Below, one piece after another: positions 8,569 through 18,962 of a stretch of 64,000 nucleotides of DNA. Under the pieces are notes generated by a model. The model was given only the letters and a program-made list of their open reading frames with translations. It was not told the origin of the DNA and did not search any database. Positions within the stretch are counted from its first letter, which is position 1. Each line of letters starts with the position of its first letter. Both the position numbers and the translations under genes were made by a program. Source of the stretch: Oscillospiraceae bacterium (GTDB lineage: Bacteria; Bacillota; Clostridia; Oscillospirales; CAG-272); assembly GCA_015064395.1 (NCBI GenBank), contig SVSH01000011.1, positions 1 to 64,000 of the forward strand. Reading direction: 5' to 3'.

Positions 8569-9834
8569 ATGGGACATATCAAAGCAAACGCGATCGTAGG
8601 ACAATCGGGAGGACCCACCGCCGCCATCAACGCCACGCTGTGCGGCGTCATCCGCGGCATGCTGGAGCACGCGCCGGGCTGCCGTCTGTTTGGTATGAGA
8701 AACGGCATTGAGGGCTGCCTGGAGGAGAGAATGGTCGACTTGACCGATCTGTTCACCCTGGAGGACGGCGTGACCCCTGACGAAAACGCCCTGCGCCTTT
8801 TGACCCACACTCCCGCCGCGGCCCTTGGCTCCTGCCGCCGCAAGCTGCCCGATCCGGATGCTGCCGAGAACGAGCCCTTTTATGAGAAGCTGCTCGGCAT
8901 TTTCAAGAAAAACAACATTGACACCTTTTTCTACATCGGCGGCAACGACTCTATGGACACCGTTGCCAAGCTGTCGTCCTACACCCGCCGTGTGGGCTAT
9001 CCCTTAACGGTCATCGGCGTGCCCAAGACCATCGACAACGACCTCGAGGGCACCGACCACACCCCCGGCTTTGCCTCTGCTGCCAAGTTCGTCGCCACCA
9101 CCATGCAGGAGATCCTGCAGGACTGCGCCGTTTACACCATTCCCGCCGTCACCATCGTCGAGATCATGGGACGTGACGCCGGCTGGCTGACTGCCTCGTC
9201 GGCGATTGGCCGCGTGGTGAACGGTCTTGCTCCCGACTACGTCTATCTGCCCGAGCTCCCCTTCTCGATGGATGCCTTTATGGAGGACGTCCGCGCGGCG
9301 CTCGCCCGCCATCCCAACGTCGTCATTGCCGTTTCCGAGGGCATTCGCTTTGCCGACGGCACGCCCGTGGGTGCCTCCGTTCAGAGCGGCGGCCAGGCGA
9401 CCGACGTGTTCGGTCACAGCGCGCTGGCAGGTGCCGGCAAGGCACTCGAATTTGCCATCAAGGATCAGATCGGCTGCAAGGTTCGCTCGGTCGAGCTCAA
9501 CCTACCCCAGCGTTGCGGCGCACATCTCTTGTCCGCCGTGGATATTGAGGAATCGCTTCGCGTGGGTGCTTCGGCTGTCAAGGCGGCCGACGAGGGTATC
9601 AGCGAGGTCATGATGACCATCAACCGCGTATCCACCGCGCCTTATGTGTCCGAGATGGGCTATTCCCCCGTCGCGGCCATTGCCAATCAGGTGCGCCGCG
9701 TGCCCGATGAATTTATCAACGACGCCGGCAACAACGTCACCGACGCCTGCTGTCACTATCTCGCCCCGCTGATCGTGGGCGAGGCCACCCCCGACTACGT
9801 AGGAGGGCTTCCCGCCATTTATACGTTTGACTGA
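8569..9834 (+). CDS. 6-phosphofructokinase, probably PPi-dependent
   Basis: motifs GGNDSMDT and GVPKTIDNDL (Lys instead of Gly in PxTIDND suggests the PPi type); start 8560 also possible. Confidence 0.9.
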   Translation: MGHIKANAIVGQSGGPTAAINATLCGVIRGMLEHAPGCRLFGMRNGIEGCLEERMVDLTDLFTLEDGVTPDENALRLLTHTPAAALGSCRRKLPDPDAAENEPFYEKLLGIFKKNNIDTFFYIGGNDSMDTVAKLSSYTRRVGYPLTVIGVPKTIDNDLEGTDHTPGFASAAKFVATTMQEILQDCAVYTIPAVTIVEIMGRDAGWLTASSAIGRVVNGLAPDYVYLPELPFSMDAFMEDVRAALARHPNVVIAVSEGIRFADGTPVGASVQSGGQATDVFGHSALAGAGKALEFAIKDQIGCKVRSVELNLPQRCGAHLLSAVDIEESLRVGASAVKAADEGISEVMMTINRVSTAPYVSEMGYSPVAAIANQVRRVPDEFINDAGNNVTDACCHYLAPLIVGEATPDYVGGLPAIYTFD

Positions 9835-9868
9835 TCCATCCCATTCGAAATTGAAAGGAAATACTGCC

Positions 9869-10630
9869 ATGAAAATCGCCGTAATCACCGGTGCGTCCTC
9901 GGGTATGGGACGCGAATTTGTCACCCAACTGGATCGTGACGAGCAGTTCGACGAGCTGTGGCTCATCGCCCGCCGCCGTGAGCGCCTGGAGGAGCTGCAA
10001 GACTGTGTCAGAGCTAAGGTGCGCGCCATCCCGCTGGATCTGGGCCGACGCGAGAGCATTGACGAATACAAGGCTCTTCTCGAGGAGCACAAGCCCGAGG
10101 TGGCAGTTCTTGTGAATGCCGCCGGCTTTGGTCATTTCAACGCCTTTGCCGACGTGTCTCTGGACGCACAATGCGATATGATCGATCTCAACGCTCGCGC
10201 GCTGATGGCCATGACTCACGTCACGCTGCCCTACTTGAAGGAAGGTAGCCGCGTCTATCAGCTCGGCTCGCTCTCCTCCTTCCAGCCCGTTCCCTGCATC
10301 AACGTCTACGCCGCGACCAAGGCGTTCGTGCTGTCCTTCTCGCGTGCGCTCAACGTCGAGTGGAGGTCGCGCGGCATTCGCGTGATGGCCGTCTGCCCCT
10401 ACTGGGTCAAGACCGAGTTTTTCGATCGTGCCAAGACGGACGATACGATCTCCTATTACAACTATATGTACGAGGCCTCGAGCGTCGTCGGCCAGGCCAT
10501 CCGCGACATGAAGCGAGGCAAGGACGTGTCCATCCACGGTAAGTACCCTCGCTTGCAGGTGGCGTTGGTCAAATTCTTACCTCACAAGCTGATTATGAAG
10601 ATCTGGTGTAATCAGCAGAAGATAAAGTAA
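9869..10630 (+). CDS. SDR-family oxidoreductase
   Basis: TGASSGMG cofactor motif, YAATK active-site motif. Confidence 0.92.
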   Translation: MKIAVITGASSGMGREFVTQLDRDEQFDELWLIARRRERLEELQDCVRAKVRAIPLDLGRRESIDEYKALLEEHKPEVAVLVNAAGFGHFNAFADVSLDAQCDMIDLNARALMAMTHVTLPYLKEGSRVYQLGSLSSFQPVPCINVYAATKAFVLSFSRALNVEWRSRGIRVMAVCPYWVKTEFFDRAKTDDTISYYNYMYEASSVVGQAIRDMKRGKDVSIHGKYPRLQVALVKFLPHKLIMKIWCNQQKIK

Positions 10631-10647
10631 TCGTACCACTGAATCCT

Positions 10648-11062
10648 TCACAACTTCGCTGACGGACGCGCGTACAGCCCACCTCGACTTTGTCGAGCTG
10701 CGCGCCGCGCTGTGCCGGATTTGAATGTTCATTCTTTCTCATCCGAGAAAGAACGAACCAAGAAAGCGGACTAAGGGGTTTAATACCCCTTAGAACCCCG
10801 CAAAACCTCTTGCTTTCCATATCTGCCGCTCGTGGTAGCTATATGGCGAGAAATGCGCAAGAAGCATATATGTCTTTCTCCTCTGTCCTCTTTGTAGAGC
10901 GGCAACACCAGGGGGTCCCCAGGGGGAACGCCTGGGCATCTTTCTTGGTCACTTCTTGGGATGTGCCAAGAAGTGACATCAGCAAACCGGTACAGCTCAG
11001 CGCGCACCAAAGGTGCGCAGTATGAGCGTCCGTAGAAGAAGTTGTATCAACTTTAGCAAAAT
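10648..11062 (-). repeat. family-A mosaic hairpin repeat, copy A1
   Basis: core CTGCCGCTCGTG (inverted CACGAGCGGCAG); arms with hairpins TTCATTCTTTCTC../..GAGAAAGAACGAA, CTAAGGGGTTTAATACCCCTTAG, GTCACTTCTTGG../..CCAAGAAGTGAC. Confidence 0.85.
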
Positions 11063-11088
11063 CAAATTCTCTCCCCCGAGGTGCACCT

Positions 11089-12090
11089 ATGACCACACCC
11101 GACTCGTTACAATCTTATATTTTTCCCAAGAAAATCCTAAAATTCCGCCCCGACGGCAGCTTCAAGATCTGCTGCTTCTCCGACCTGCATCAGACCATCG
11201 ACTATGACGAGCGGACGCTTGCCGCCATGCACGCCATCATCGAAAAAGAGGACCCCGATCTGGTTCTCCTTGGCGGCGACTTGTGGAACGAAAAGCCGGA
11301 CGCGACCGTAGAACAGCTCCGCGAATTTCTGGACGTTTTCACTTCTCCCATGGAGCAAAGGAGCATCCCCTGGGCCCACGTATACGGCAACCACGACCAC
11401 GACATTCTCATGGATCGCCGACTCATGCAGTCCATCTTTGAGAGCTACCCCAACTGCGTGTCGGGCCACACCGAGCAAGGGGTGGACGGCGTCTCCAACT
11501 TCCTGCTCCCCATCCGCTCGTCGGACGAGAGCCGCGTTGCTTTTGCCGTTTGGGGACTCGATACCCACAATCTGTCTGATCGCTTACACTTGCGAAACGG
11601 CGTTAATCTGCGCATGGCACATCAAGCGCCCGACCTTCCCTATGGCACCTGCCACTGGGATTTCGTGCACTTCAATCAGCTCCGCTGGTACTACGACACC
11701 TCCGAGGCGCTCGAAGCCTACAACGGCGCTCCCGTCGACACTCTGATGCTCATGCACGCCCCCATTTTGGAGTTTGGCATCTGCATGAAAAATCCCGAGC
11801 GCACAGGACTTACCGGCGACGCACTCGAAACGCTGTTTTCGGGCTCGCTCAATTCGGGGCTTCTTGCCACCGTTCTGCAACGGGGCGACGTGCGCGCCAT
11901 CGTCAGCGGACATATGCACGACGACAATTTCTCGGCCGAATACTGCGGCGTCAAGCTGTGCTTTGACGGTTCGATCGGCTTCCGCGGCACCGAAGCGGAC
12001 ATCCGCCGCTGTGCCCGCATCTTTACGTTGAACGAGACGGCGACCGACCGCATCGACACCCATCTCGTCTACGCCAGAGACGTACTGTAA
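11089..12090 (+). CDS. metallophosphoesterase
   Basis: motifs FSDLHQ, GGDLW, GNHDHD, SGHMHDD. Confidence 0.93.
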   Translation: MTTPDSLQSYIFPKKILKFRPDGSFKICCFSDLHQTIDYDERTLAAMHAIIEKEDPDLVLLGGDLWNEKPDATVEQLREFLDVFTSPMEQRSIPWAHVYGNHDHDILMDRRLMQSIFESYPNCVSGHTEQGVDGVSNFLLPIRSSDESRVAFAVWGLDTHNLSDRLHLRNGVNLRMAHQAPDLPYGTCHWDFVHFNQLRWYYDTSEALEAYNGAPVDTLMLMHAPILEFGICMKNPERTGLTGDALETLFSGSLNSGLLATVLQRGDVRAIVSGHMHDDNFSAEYCGVKLCFDGSIGFRGTEADIRRCARIFTLNETATDRIDTHLVYARDVL

Positions 12091-12122
12091 CGAAAATCAA
12101 TGAAATGTAGATAGAGGATATT

Positions 12123-14180
12123 ATGGCAAAAACAAAAACGGACAAAGACATCGAGCAGCTCGGGATCGTGACCCCGCCCGCCGCCACAGCGGACAGCGCC
12201 AAATACGACAACAGCAGTATCAAATCCCTTAAGGGTGCGGATCGTGTGCGCAAGCGCCCCGCCGTTATTTTCGGCTCGGACGGGCTTGAGGGCTGTGAGC
12301 ACGCCTTCTTTGAGATCCTGTCCAATTCGGTCGACGAGGCGCGCGAGGGCAACGGCGACGTCATCACGGTCACGGCATGGAAAGACCATTCCATCACGGT
12401 GGACGACCACGGACGCGGCGTGCCGCTGGGCTACAACAAGGCCGAGGGACGCTGGAACTGGGACCTGATCTACACCGAGCTGTACGCAGGCGGTAAGTAC
12501 GACAACAACAACGAGGGCGGCGCGTATGAGTATTCGCTGGGGCTTAACGGTCTGGGCGCTTGCGCGACGCAATATTCCTCCGAGTTCATGCACGTCTATT
12601 CCTACGACGGCACCAATGAATATTCCATCCACTTTGAAAAGGGCGAGGTCAAGGGATCTTTGACCACCCGCAAGCTCAAGGCGGCGGAAAAGCGCACGGG
12701 TACGGTCCAGCACTGGTTGCCCGACCTTGAGGTGTTCACCGACATCGCCATTCCCCATGAATTTTTCATCGAGACCATGCGCCGTCAGTCCATCGTCAAC
12801 CCCGGCGTTCGCTTCGACCTGCGTATTGAAAAGGAGGATGGCACGTTTGACGAGTCCTCTTATCTGTACCAAAACGGCATCTCGGATTACATTACCGAGC
12901 AGGTAGGCTCGGCTTGCTTGACCGCTCCCGTTCAGTGGCATCTGGAGACACAGGGCCGCGACCGCGAGGACAAGCCCATGTACCGCCTGAAGGCCGACTT
13001 TACCTTCTGCGTATCCAACACGGTCAAAATGCTGGAATACTACCACAACTCCAGCTTTCTGGAGCACGGCGGCTCGCCCGACCGCGCCGTCAAGGTTGCC
13101 TTTGTCTACGCACTGGACCGCTATCTCAAAACGGCGGGCAAGTACAATAAAAACGAGTCCAAGATCTCCTTCCAGGACGTCTCCGACTGCCTGGCGCTGG
13201 TCATCAACTCCTTCTCCACGCTGACCTCGTACGAGAACCAGACCAAAAAGGCTATCAACAACTCGTTCATCTACGAGGCCATGACCGACTTCCTCAAAAA
13301 GCAGCTGGAGATCTATTTTATCGAAAACCCGACGGCGGCCGAGGTGTTCGCCGCGCAGGTTTTGGTCAACAAGCGCAGCCGTGAGGAGGCTGAGAGCGCC
13401 CGCATCAACATCAAAAAGAAGCTCAGCGGCACCATCGACGTGACCAATCGCGTCGAAAAGTTCGTCAACTGCCGCTCCAAGGACCCGAACGTCCGCGAGC
13501 TTTACATCGTTGAGGGTGACTCGGCACTGACCTCGGTCAAGCTGGGCCGTGACGCCGAGTTCCAGGCCGTCATTCCCGTGCGCGGTAAGACGCTCAACTG
13601 TATGAAGGCAGATTACGATCAGATCTTCAAGAGCGAGATCATCACCGACCTGCTCCGCGTGATCGGTTGCGGTGTTGAGCTGTCGGGCACGAAAAAGGTG
13701 AAAACGGACATGGTCGCCTTTGACCTGTCGGCACTGCGTTGGTCCAAGATCATCATCTGTACCGATGCCGACGAGGACGGCTTCCAGATCCGAACCCTGC
13801 TGCTCACCCTGTTCTATCGCCTGCTGCCCACGCTCATCAAGGAGGAAAAGGTCTATATTGCCGAGACCCCTCTGTTTGAGATCACTTGCAAGGACAAGAC
13901 GTATTTTGCATACGACGAGTTTGAGCGAGCGCAGATCGTCAAGAAGCTGGAGGGCAAGAAGTACACGCTGCAGCGCTCCAAGGGCTTGGGCGAGAACACC
14001 CCGACGATGATGTCGGTGACGACCATGCATCCGGCGACGAGACGGCTTGTGTTGGTATCTCCTGCTGACGCGCAAAAGACGGAGGAGATCTTTGACACGC
14101 TGCTTGGCAACAATCTGCCGGCAAGAAAAGAGTTTATTGCAAAATACGGCAATCTTTACATCAAGGATGCCGATATTTAA
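12123..14180 (+). CDS. type IIA DNA topoisomerase subunit B (GyrB/ParE-like)
   Basis: GHKL ATPase (NSVDEA, DDHGRGVP, GLNGLGA) and Toprim (EGDSA, DADEDGFQI). Confidence 0.93.
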   Translation: MAKTKTDKDIEQLGIVTPPAATADSAKYDNSSIKSLKGADRVRKRPAVIFGSDGLEGCEHAFFEILSNSVDEAREGNGDVITVTAWKDHSITVDDHGRGVPLGYNKAEGRWNWDLIYTELYAGGKYDNNNEGGAYEYSLGLNGLGACATQYSSEFMHVYSYDGTNEYSIHFEKGEVKGSLTTRKLKAAEKRTGTVQHWLPDLEVFTDIAIPHEFFIETMRRQSIVNPGVRFDLRIEKEDGTFDESSYLYQNGISDYITEQVGSACLTAPVQWHLETQGRDREDKPMYRLKADFTFCVSNTVKMLEYYHNSSFLEHGGSPDRAVKVAFVYALDRYLKTAGKYNKNESKISFQDVSDCLALVINSFSTLTSYENQTKKAINNSFIYEAMTDFLKKQLEIYFIENPTAAEVFAAQVLVNKRSREEAESARINIKKKLSGTIDVTNRVEKFVNCRSKDPNVRELYIVEGDSALTSVKLGRDAEFQAVIPVRGKTLNCMKADYDQIFKSEIITDLLRVIGCGVELSGTKKVKTDMVAFDLSALRWSKIIICTDADEDGFQIRTLLLTLFYRLLPTLIKEEKVYIAETPLFEITCKDKTYFAYDEFERAQIVKKLEGKKYTLQRSKGLGENTPTMMSVTTMHPATRRLVLVSPADAQKTEEIFDTLLGNNLPARKEFIAKYGNLYIKDADI

Positions 14181-14190
14181 CCAAAATCAC

Positions 14191-14227
14191 CCCGCCGTGG
14201 TAATATAAGGTCACGGCGGGGTATATT
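14191..14227 (+). terminator. terminator
   Basis: CCCCGCCGTG..CACGGCGGGG. Confidence 0.8.
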
Positions 14228-14279
14228 TTCACCACACTTGACATTTTTTGATCAAATTGGACAATATTTTCAAAACTTC

Positions 14280-14308
14280 TTGACATCTTTTCGTCATTGT
14301 GATACTAT
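14280..14308 (+). promoter_or_regulatory. promoter
   Basis: TTGACA-17 nt-TACTAT with extended TG. Confidence 0.65.
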
Positions 14309-14358
14309 TGTAATTGGAAGTTGTTTCCGTCAATGAATGAAATCGGAGGATTTTCTTT

Positions 14359-15534
14359 ATGTCAGACGAAAAAATCACCCCTGAACAGGTCGAAATGCTG
14401 GAAAGCGCTTTTTTGAACGCGCGCCTCGGCTTGATCCTGGAGCGCCTTGCGCAAAGCGATTGCACGCTGGGCAATTTTGAAGCCACCCTTGCAGCGCTTA
14501 TGAAAGAATACTCCATTGGATCCGAAGAGCTGGAAACGGTCAAAAACAGCGCAAATTTTGACGCTCCCCTGCCGGACGAGGCCTTTTTGCCCGCATGCAT
14601 CGCCGCGCTGATGCTCGAGTCGTCGCGCTTGATGGAATTCATCCCCCAGGGTGTCGAGCAAATCAACCGCCTTGCTCTTCACCAGTCGGCAGAGCAGCAT
14701 CGAAACGCCATGTTTGATCCTGCCATTCTCGCAGATACCGCCACCAGAACCGGCGCTTCCATGAGCACGCTGCGCGAGCTTGCCAATCAGCAGGCCAAGG
14801 ATCCCAATTCCACGCTGTGGGAGGGCTTCAAGGAGAGAATGAAAAATTTTGATCCCCAATGGAACTTCTTGCGTGGCGACCGGACTCGCGGTGTGTTCCA
14901 ATACTGTGATGCCACGGACTATGAATACGCCCTTTCCATGTTTATGGGAGAGGATATGGACGAAGAGGCTCCCGTCTTTGACCGCATGGCATCCTGCTTT
15001 GTTAATATGGAAAAGGATGAGCTGACTGACGGCTACGTGGAGCAGATGTGCCGCATCATGCCTAAGTTCTACATGTACAGTGATGAATTGGTCGGTCTTC
15101 ACCGCGACACCGACAAGGCCGTAGACATATACGAAGATGCGCTGAAGGCCCGCCCCTCTACCACCCCTGCCAATCCCCGCTTCACCGCCGACGTCTTCCC
15201 CGGCGTCATCAAAACGGCCGAGATGCTCGAGCAAGAGCGTCAGGCAGCGGCCGAGGCCGCTCAAAAAGCAGCGGAAGAAGCCGAGGCTGCACGTGCTGAA
15301 TTTGCAGAGAAGATCAAAAAGTTTGATGGTATTCGCCTCATTGCACTGATTGCCAGCGCTGTTTTGCTCGTGCTGATGCTGACCGTTTGGCGCGCTTTGT
15401 ACGTTCTTCCCTTCATGATTACGATGGTGGTCATCAACGCCGTCAACACCTATTTCTACGTCCGTTCCAGAGGACCCAAGCACCCCTTGTCCATCATTTC
15501 CATCATCCTGACGATCCTCTATTTCGTGATCTGA
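14359..15534 (+). CDS. hypothetical membrane-anchored protein (two C-terminal TM segments)
   Basis: RBS GGAGG, coiled-coil segment followed by hydrophobic hairpin. Confidence 0.8.
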   Translation: MSDEKITPEQVEMLESAFLNARLGLILERLAQSDCTLGNFEATLAALMKEYSIGSEELETVKNSANFDAPLPDEAFLPACIAALMLESSRLMEFIPQGVEQINRLALHQSAEQHRNAMFDPAILADTATRTGASMSTLRELANQQAKDPNSTLWEGFKERMKNFDPQWNFLRGDRTRGVFQYCDATDYEYALSMFMGEDMDEEAPVFDRMASCFVNMEKDELTDGYVEQMCRIMPKFYMYSDELVGLHRDTDKAVDIYEDALKARPSTTPANPRFTADVFPGVIKTAEMLEQERQAAAEAAQKAAEEAEAARAEFAEKIKKFDGIRLIALIASAVLLVLMLTVWRALYVLPFMITMVVINAVNTYFYVRSRGPKHPLSIISIILTILYFVI

Positions 15535-15587
15535 TGACTCTACGAGCCGTTCCATGCTCAAGAAATACATAGAAAAGGAGAGTTTTT

Positions 15588-15731
15588 ATGGCAACCGTTT
15601 ATTGCACAAGATGTGTCTATCTGTTCCAGAGAGGTGGGGTTTGGTACTGCGGATGCACCACCTGTGACCTCTACGACAAGGCTGTTACCCCTGATTGGGG
15701 CAAGTGCTGCGACTACTACAAAGAGAGATAA
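15588..15731 (+). CDS. 47-aa cysteine-rich small protein
   Basis: RBS AAAAGGAG 7 nt before ATG; MATVYCTRCVYLFQRGGVWYCGCTTCDLYDKAVTPDWGKCCDYYKER; followed by a terminator; absent from the supplied track (<60 aa). Confidence 0.8.
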   Translation: MATVYCTRCVYLFQRGGVWYCGCTTCDLYDKAVTPDWGKCCDYYKER

Positions 15732-15739
15732 CAAGGCTC

Positions 15740-15778
15740 CCCGCCGCGGCGATAAGATCGTCACGGCGGGGATTTTTT
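15740..15778 (+). terminator. terminator
   Basis: CCCCGCCG..CGGCGGGG followed by T-run. Confidence 0.8.
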
Positions 15779-15779
15779 G

Positions 15780-16278
15780 GCTAAATTTCAAACAACTGCT
15801 CCTCTTGACGCGCACACAGCTTCGCGCGTGCGCTGTACCGGCTTTGATGTCCTTTCTTTGTCACTGAACAAAGAAAGGACGAAAGAAAATCAGCCCAGGC
15901 GTTCCCCCTGGGGACCCCCTCCTTTGCCGCTCTGCAAGGGAAAAGACGAGAGGTCACATGAACACTTTTGGTGCTGTGCCTCGCCTTTAGCCAACACGAG
16001 CGGCAGGCGGAGAAAGCAAGGGCTCTTGCCCTAAAGTGAGCGCGGTCTTTCTTTAAGCCGCGCTCGCAAGCGCTGAAGATGTAGGCTTTTGCGTCGTGTT
16101 GCGCGGAGCGAGAGCGCAGCGCCCACTAAGACGCACGGCAGGGTTCCAAGGGACATTAGGTCCCTTGGCGCGTTTCTTGGTTACTTCTTGGCGCGTGCCA
16201 AGAAGTAACGCAAAAAGCCGGCACAGATCAGCGCGCGCTGAAAGCGCGCAGTATGATCGTCCCGAGAAGCAGTAGCTA
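15780..16278 (+). repeat. family-A mosaic hairpin repeat, copy A2
   Basis: core TGCTGTGCCTCGCCTTTAGCCAACACGAGCGGCAGGCGGAGAAAGCAAG; hairpins 15851-15878 and 16181-16210. Confidence 0.9.
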
Positions 16279-16300
16279 AAAATTCAGAAAAAACAAAAAC

Positions 16301-16335
16301 CGAGGCGAGTTTCAAAACGAAACTCGCCTCGGCAT
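16301..16335. terminator. terminator of pckG (minus strand)
   Basis: CCGAGGCGAGTTTC..GAAACTCGCCTCGG. Confidence 0.85.
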
Positions 16336-16343
16336 ATATTCTC

Positions 16344-18131
16344 TTACTTCGACAGTCTTGCTTCCAGTGCTGCAAGCTCATCGTACATCGCCTGGGGCAC
16401 TCTCTCGCCAACCTGTGCGTAGAAGGCCTTGATGTTCTCAATGTCCTCCAGCCAGGATGCCGTGTCAACCGTCAACAGCTCGCGGATGGTGTCAAGGGTC
16501 ACATCCTTAAGACCCTCGATGTTGATATCCTCTGCCTTGGGTACGTAACCGATAGGCGTGATATCAGCCTCGACCTTGCCCTCGCAACGAGCCAGGATCC
16601 ACATCAGGACGCGCATATTGTCGCCAAAGCCGGGCCAGATGAAGTTGCCCTCGTCGTCGGTGCGGAACCAGTTGACGTGGAAGATCTTGGGAGGATTGGG
16701 AATGCGGTTGCCCATAGACAGCCAGTGTGCCCAGTAGTCGCCCATGTCGTAGCCGACGAAGGGACGCATTGCCATGGGGTCGCGGCGAACGACACCGACA
16801 GCACCTGCTGCCGCAGCGGTCGTCTCGGACGCCATGATAGAACCAACGAAGGCACCGTTCTGCCAAGAGGTGGACTGATATACCAGGGGAGCAGTCTTCG
16901 CACGGCGGCCGCCGAAGACGATCGCAGAGACAGGAACGCCGGCGGGGTTAGCAAACTCGCTCGAGATGCAGGGGCAGTTGGTTGCCATAGCCGTGAAACG
17001 GGAGTTGGGGTGAGCACCGCAGGTAGACTTATCCTTCTTGTCGTACTTGGTGCAGTCCCAAGGATTGCCCTTCCAGTCGATAGCCGAGCCGGGCTTGGGA
17101 GGATTCTTATCCAGGCCCTCCCACCAAACGGTGTTCTCGGCCGTGTTGTGAACGACGTTGGTGAAGATGGTGTTCTTCATGCAGGTGTGCAGAGCGTTGG
17201 GGTTAGACTGCAGGTTGGTACCGGGAGCAACACCGAAGAAACCGTTCTCGGGGTTGACGGCCCAGAGTCTTCCGTCCTCACCGACGCGCAGCCATGCAAT
17301 ATCGTCACCGACGCACCATACCTTGTAGCCCTGCTTTGCGTAAACCTCGGGCGGAATGAGCATAGCCAGATTGGTCTTACCGCAAGCAGAGGGGAACGCA
17401 GCGGTGATGTACTTGGTCTCGCCATTCGGGAATTCCACGCCAAGGATGAGCATATGCTCTGCCATCCAGCCCTCCTTGCGACCCAGGTAGGACGCAATGC
17501 GGAGTGCGAAGCACTTCTTACCCAGCAGAACGTTTCCGCCGTAGCCGGAGTTGACCGACCAGATGGTGTTCTCCTCGGGGAAGTGAACGATGTAGCGGTT
17601 CTCCTCGTCGATATCTGCGCGTGCGTGCAGGCCCTTGATGTAGTCTGCGCTGTCGCCCAGAGCCTCAAGAACGTTCGTGCCCACGCGGGTCATGATCAGC
17701 ATGTTCAGAACGACGTAGATGGAGTCGGTCAGCTCGATGCCATACTTGGCAAAGGGAGAGCCGACGACGGACATGGAGTAAGGAATGACGTACATGGTAC
17801 GGCCCTTCATGGAGCCGCGGTACAGCTTGGACAGCTTCTCCTTGCACTCGGTGGGATCCATCCAGTTGTTGATGTTACCGGCATCCTCTTTCTTGGAGGT
17901 GCAGATGAAGGTTCTGCCTTCTACGCGGGCAACGTCGTTAACGGCGGTGCGGTGCAGGTAGCAACCGGGCAGCTTTTCCTGGTTGAGCTTGATCATCTCG
18001 CCCGTCGAGCAAGCCTCGGCGCGCAGAGCCTCTGCCTGCTCCTCCGAGCCGTCGATCCAGACGATCTTATCGGGCTGAGTCATGGCAGCCATCTCATCGA
18101 TCCAGGACAGAACATACTGATTCTTAGTCAT
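16344..18131 (-). CDS. pckG: phosphoenolpyruvate carboxykinase (GTP)
   Basis: GTP-PEPCK motifs FPSACGKTNLAML, WFRTD; internal Met start. Confidence 0.95.
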   Translation of the reverse strand: MTKNQYVLSWIDEMAAMTQPDKIVWIDGSEEQAEALRAEACSTGEMIKLNQEKLPGCYLHRTAVNDVARVEGRTFICTSKKEDAGNINNWMDPTECKEKLSKLYRGSMKGRTMYVIPYSMSVVGSPFAKYGIELTDSIYVVLNMLIMTRVGTNVLEALGDSADYIKGLHARADIDEENRYIVHFPEENTIWSVNSGYGGNVLLGKKCFALRIASYLGRKEGWMAEHMLILGVEFPNGETKYITAAFPSACGKTNLAMLIPPEVYAKQGYKVWCVGDDIAWLRVGEDGRLWAVNPENGFFGVAPGTNLQSNPNALHTCMKNTIFTNVVHNTAENTVWWEGLDKNPPKPGSAIDWKGNPWDCTKYDKKDKSTCGAHPNSRFTAMATNCPCISSEFANPAGVPVSAIVFGGRRAKTAPLVYQSTSWQNGAFVGSIMASETTAAAAGAVGVVRRDPMAMRPFVGYDMGDYWAHWLSMGNRIPNPPKIFHVNWFRTDDEGNFIWPGFGDNMRVLMWILARCEGKVEADITPIGYVPKAEDINIEGLKDVTLDTIRELLTVDTASWLEDIENIKAFYAQVGERVPQAMYDELAALEARLSK

Positions 18132-18337
18132 AGCAGTTTCCTCTTTTCTATATGTATTTTTACTTACATCTCTACGAAAGGATGAAAAATGCTCCCATCC
18201 TTCCCCAGTGTATATAATACTACATTTCGCTCTTTTTTTCAAGCGGCTTTTGAAAAGGTTACAATTTGTTCATATTCTATGATCCTCCTAACATGACGTC
18301 ACCGCTCGTCATATACTACAAGCGGGGAGGGATGCAT

Positions 18338-18943
18338 ATGTTGATCGAAATACCTTACGTAAGAGAGCGGGCGGTGGAGTACGCCCTGCGCTGGGCGCTG
18401 TCCCGCAATCCACTGTTTCCCGATTTTGCCGGCATCGGGGGAGACTGCACCAATTTTGTATCGCAAGCGATACTGGCCGGCAGCTGTGTCATGAACGACA
18501 CGTTGGATTTTGGCTGGTATTACTTTTCGCCCACCAATCGCGCCCCTGCCTGGACGGGGGTGCAATACTTCTACGATTTTATCACCCAAAAGCCCGAGTT
18601 TGCCCGCGAGAACGGGGGCGAAGGGCCGTTTGGGGTGGAGGTGCCCACTACCATGGCAATGCCGGGGGACGTGGTACAGCTGGCCAACGAGCAAGGAACG
18701 TACTACCACACCCTGATGATCACGGGGACGGACGGCGACGATTTTTTAGTCAGCGCCCACACGGACGATGCCCGCAATCGCCCACTGTCCACCTACCGTT
18801 ACGCCACCGCGCGCTTTTTGCACATCCGCGGTGTTCGCGTACTTCTAGACAACGACGAGTGCTACCGTCAGCTACTGTCAGGCACCGCCTATCGCCCCCT
18901 GACTTGTACGTCAGATGGGATTTTGCTTCGGTCGCAGAACTAA
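18338..18943 (+). CDS. amidase-domain protein (putative amidase / NlpC-like fold)
   Basis: YALRWALSRNP...GGDCTNFVSQAI motif, RBS GGGGAGG. Confidence 0.8.
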   Translation: MLIEIPYVRERAVEYALRWALSRNPLFPDFAGIGGDCTNFVSQAILAGSCVMNDTLDFGWYYFSPTNRAPAWTGVQYFYDFITQKPEFARENGGEGPFGVEVPTTMAMPGDVVQLANEQGTYYHTLMITGTDGDDFLVSAHTDDARNRPLSTYRYATARFLHIRGVRVLLDNDECYRQLLSGTAYRPLTCTSDGILLRSQN

Positions 18944-18962
18944 CAAATCTTCGCCAACCCTT

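Noticed and set aside
12069-14075. 668-aa minus-strand ORF opposite the topoisomerase
   Set aside because: Antisense shadow ORF in GC-rich coding DNA; the plus strand has clear GyrB motifs. The same applies to 3400-5166(-), 20330-21583(-), 30935-32578(+), 36939-38180(+), 40948-41979(+) and 60400-62703(+).
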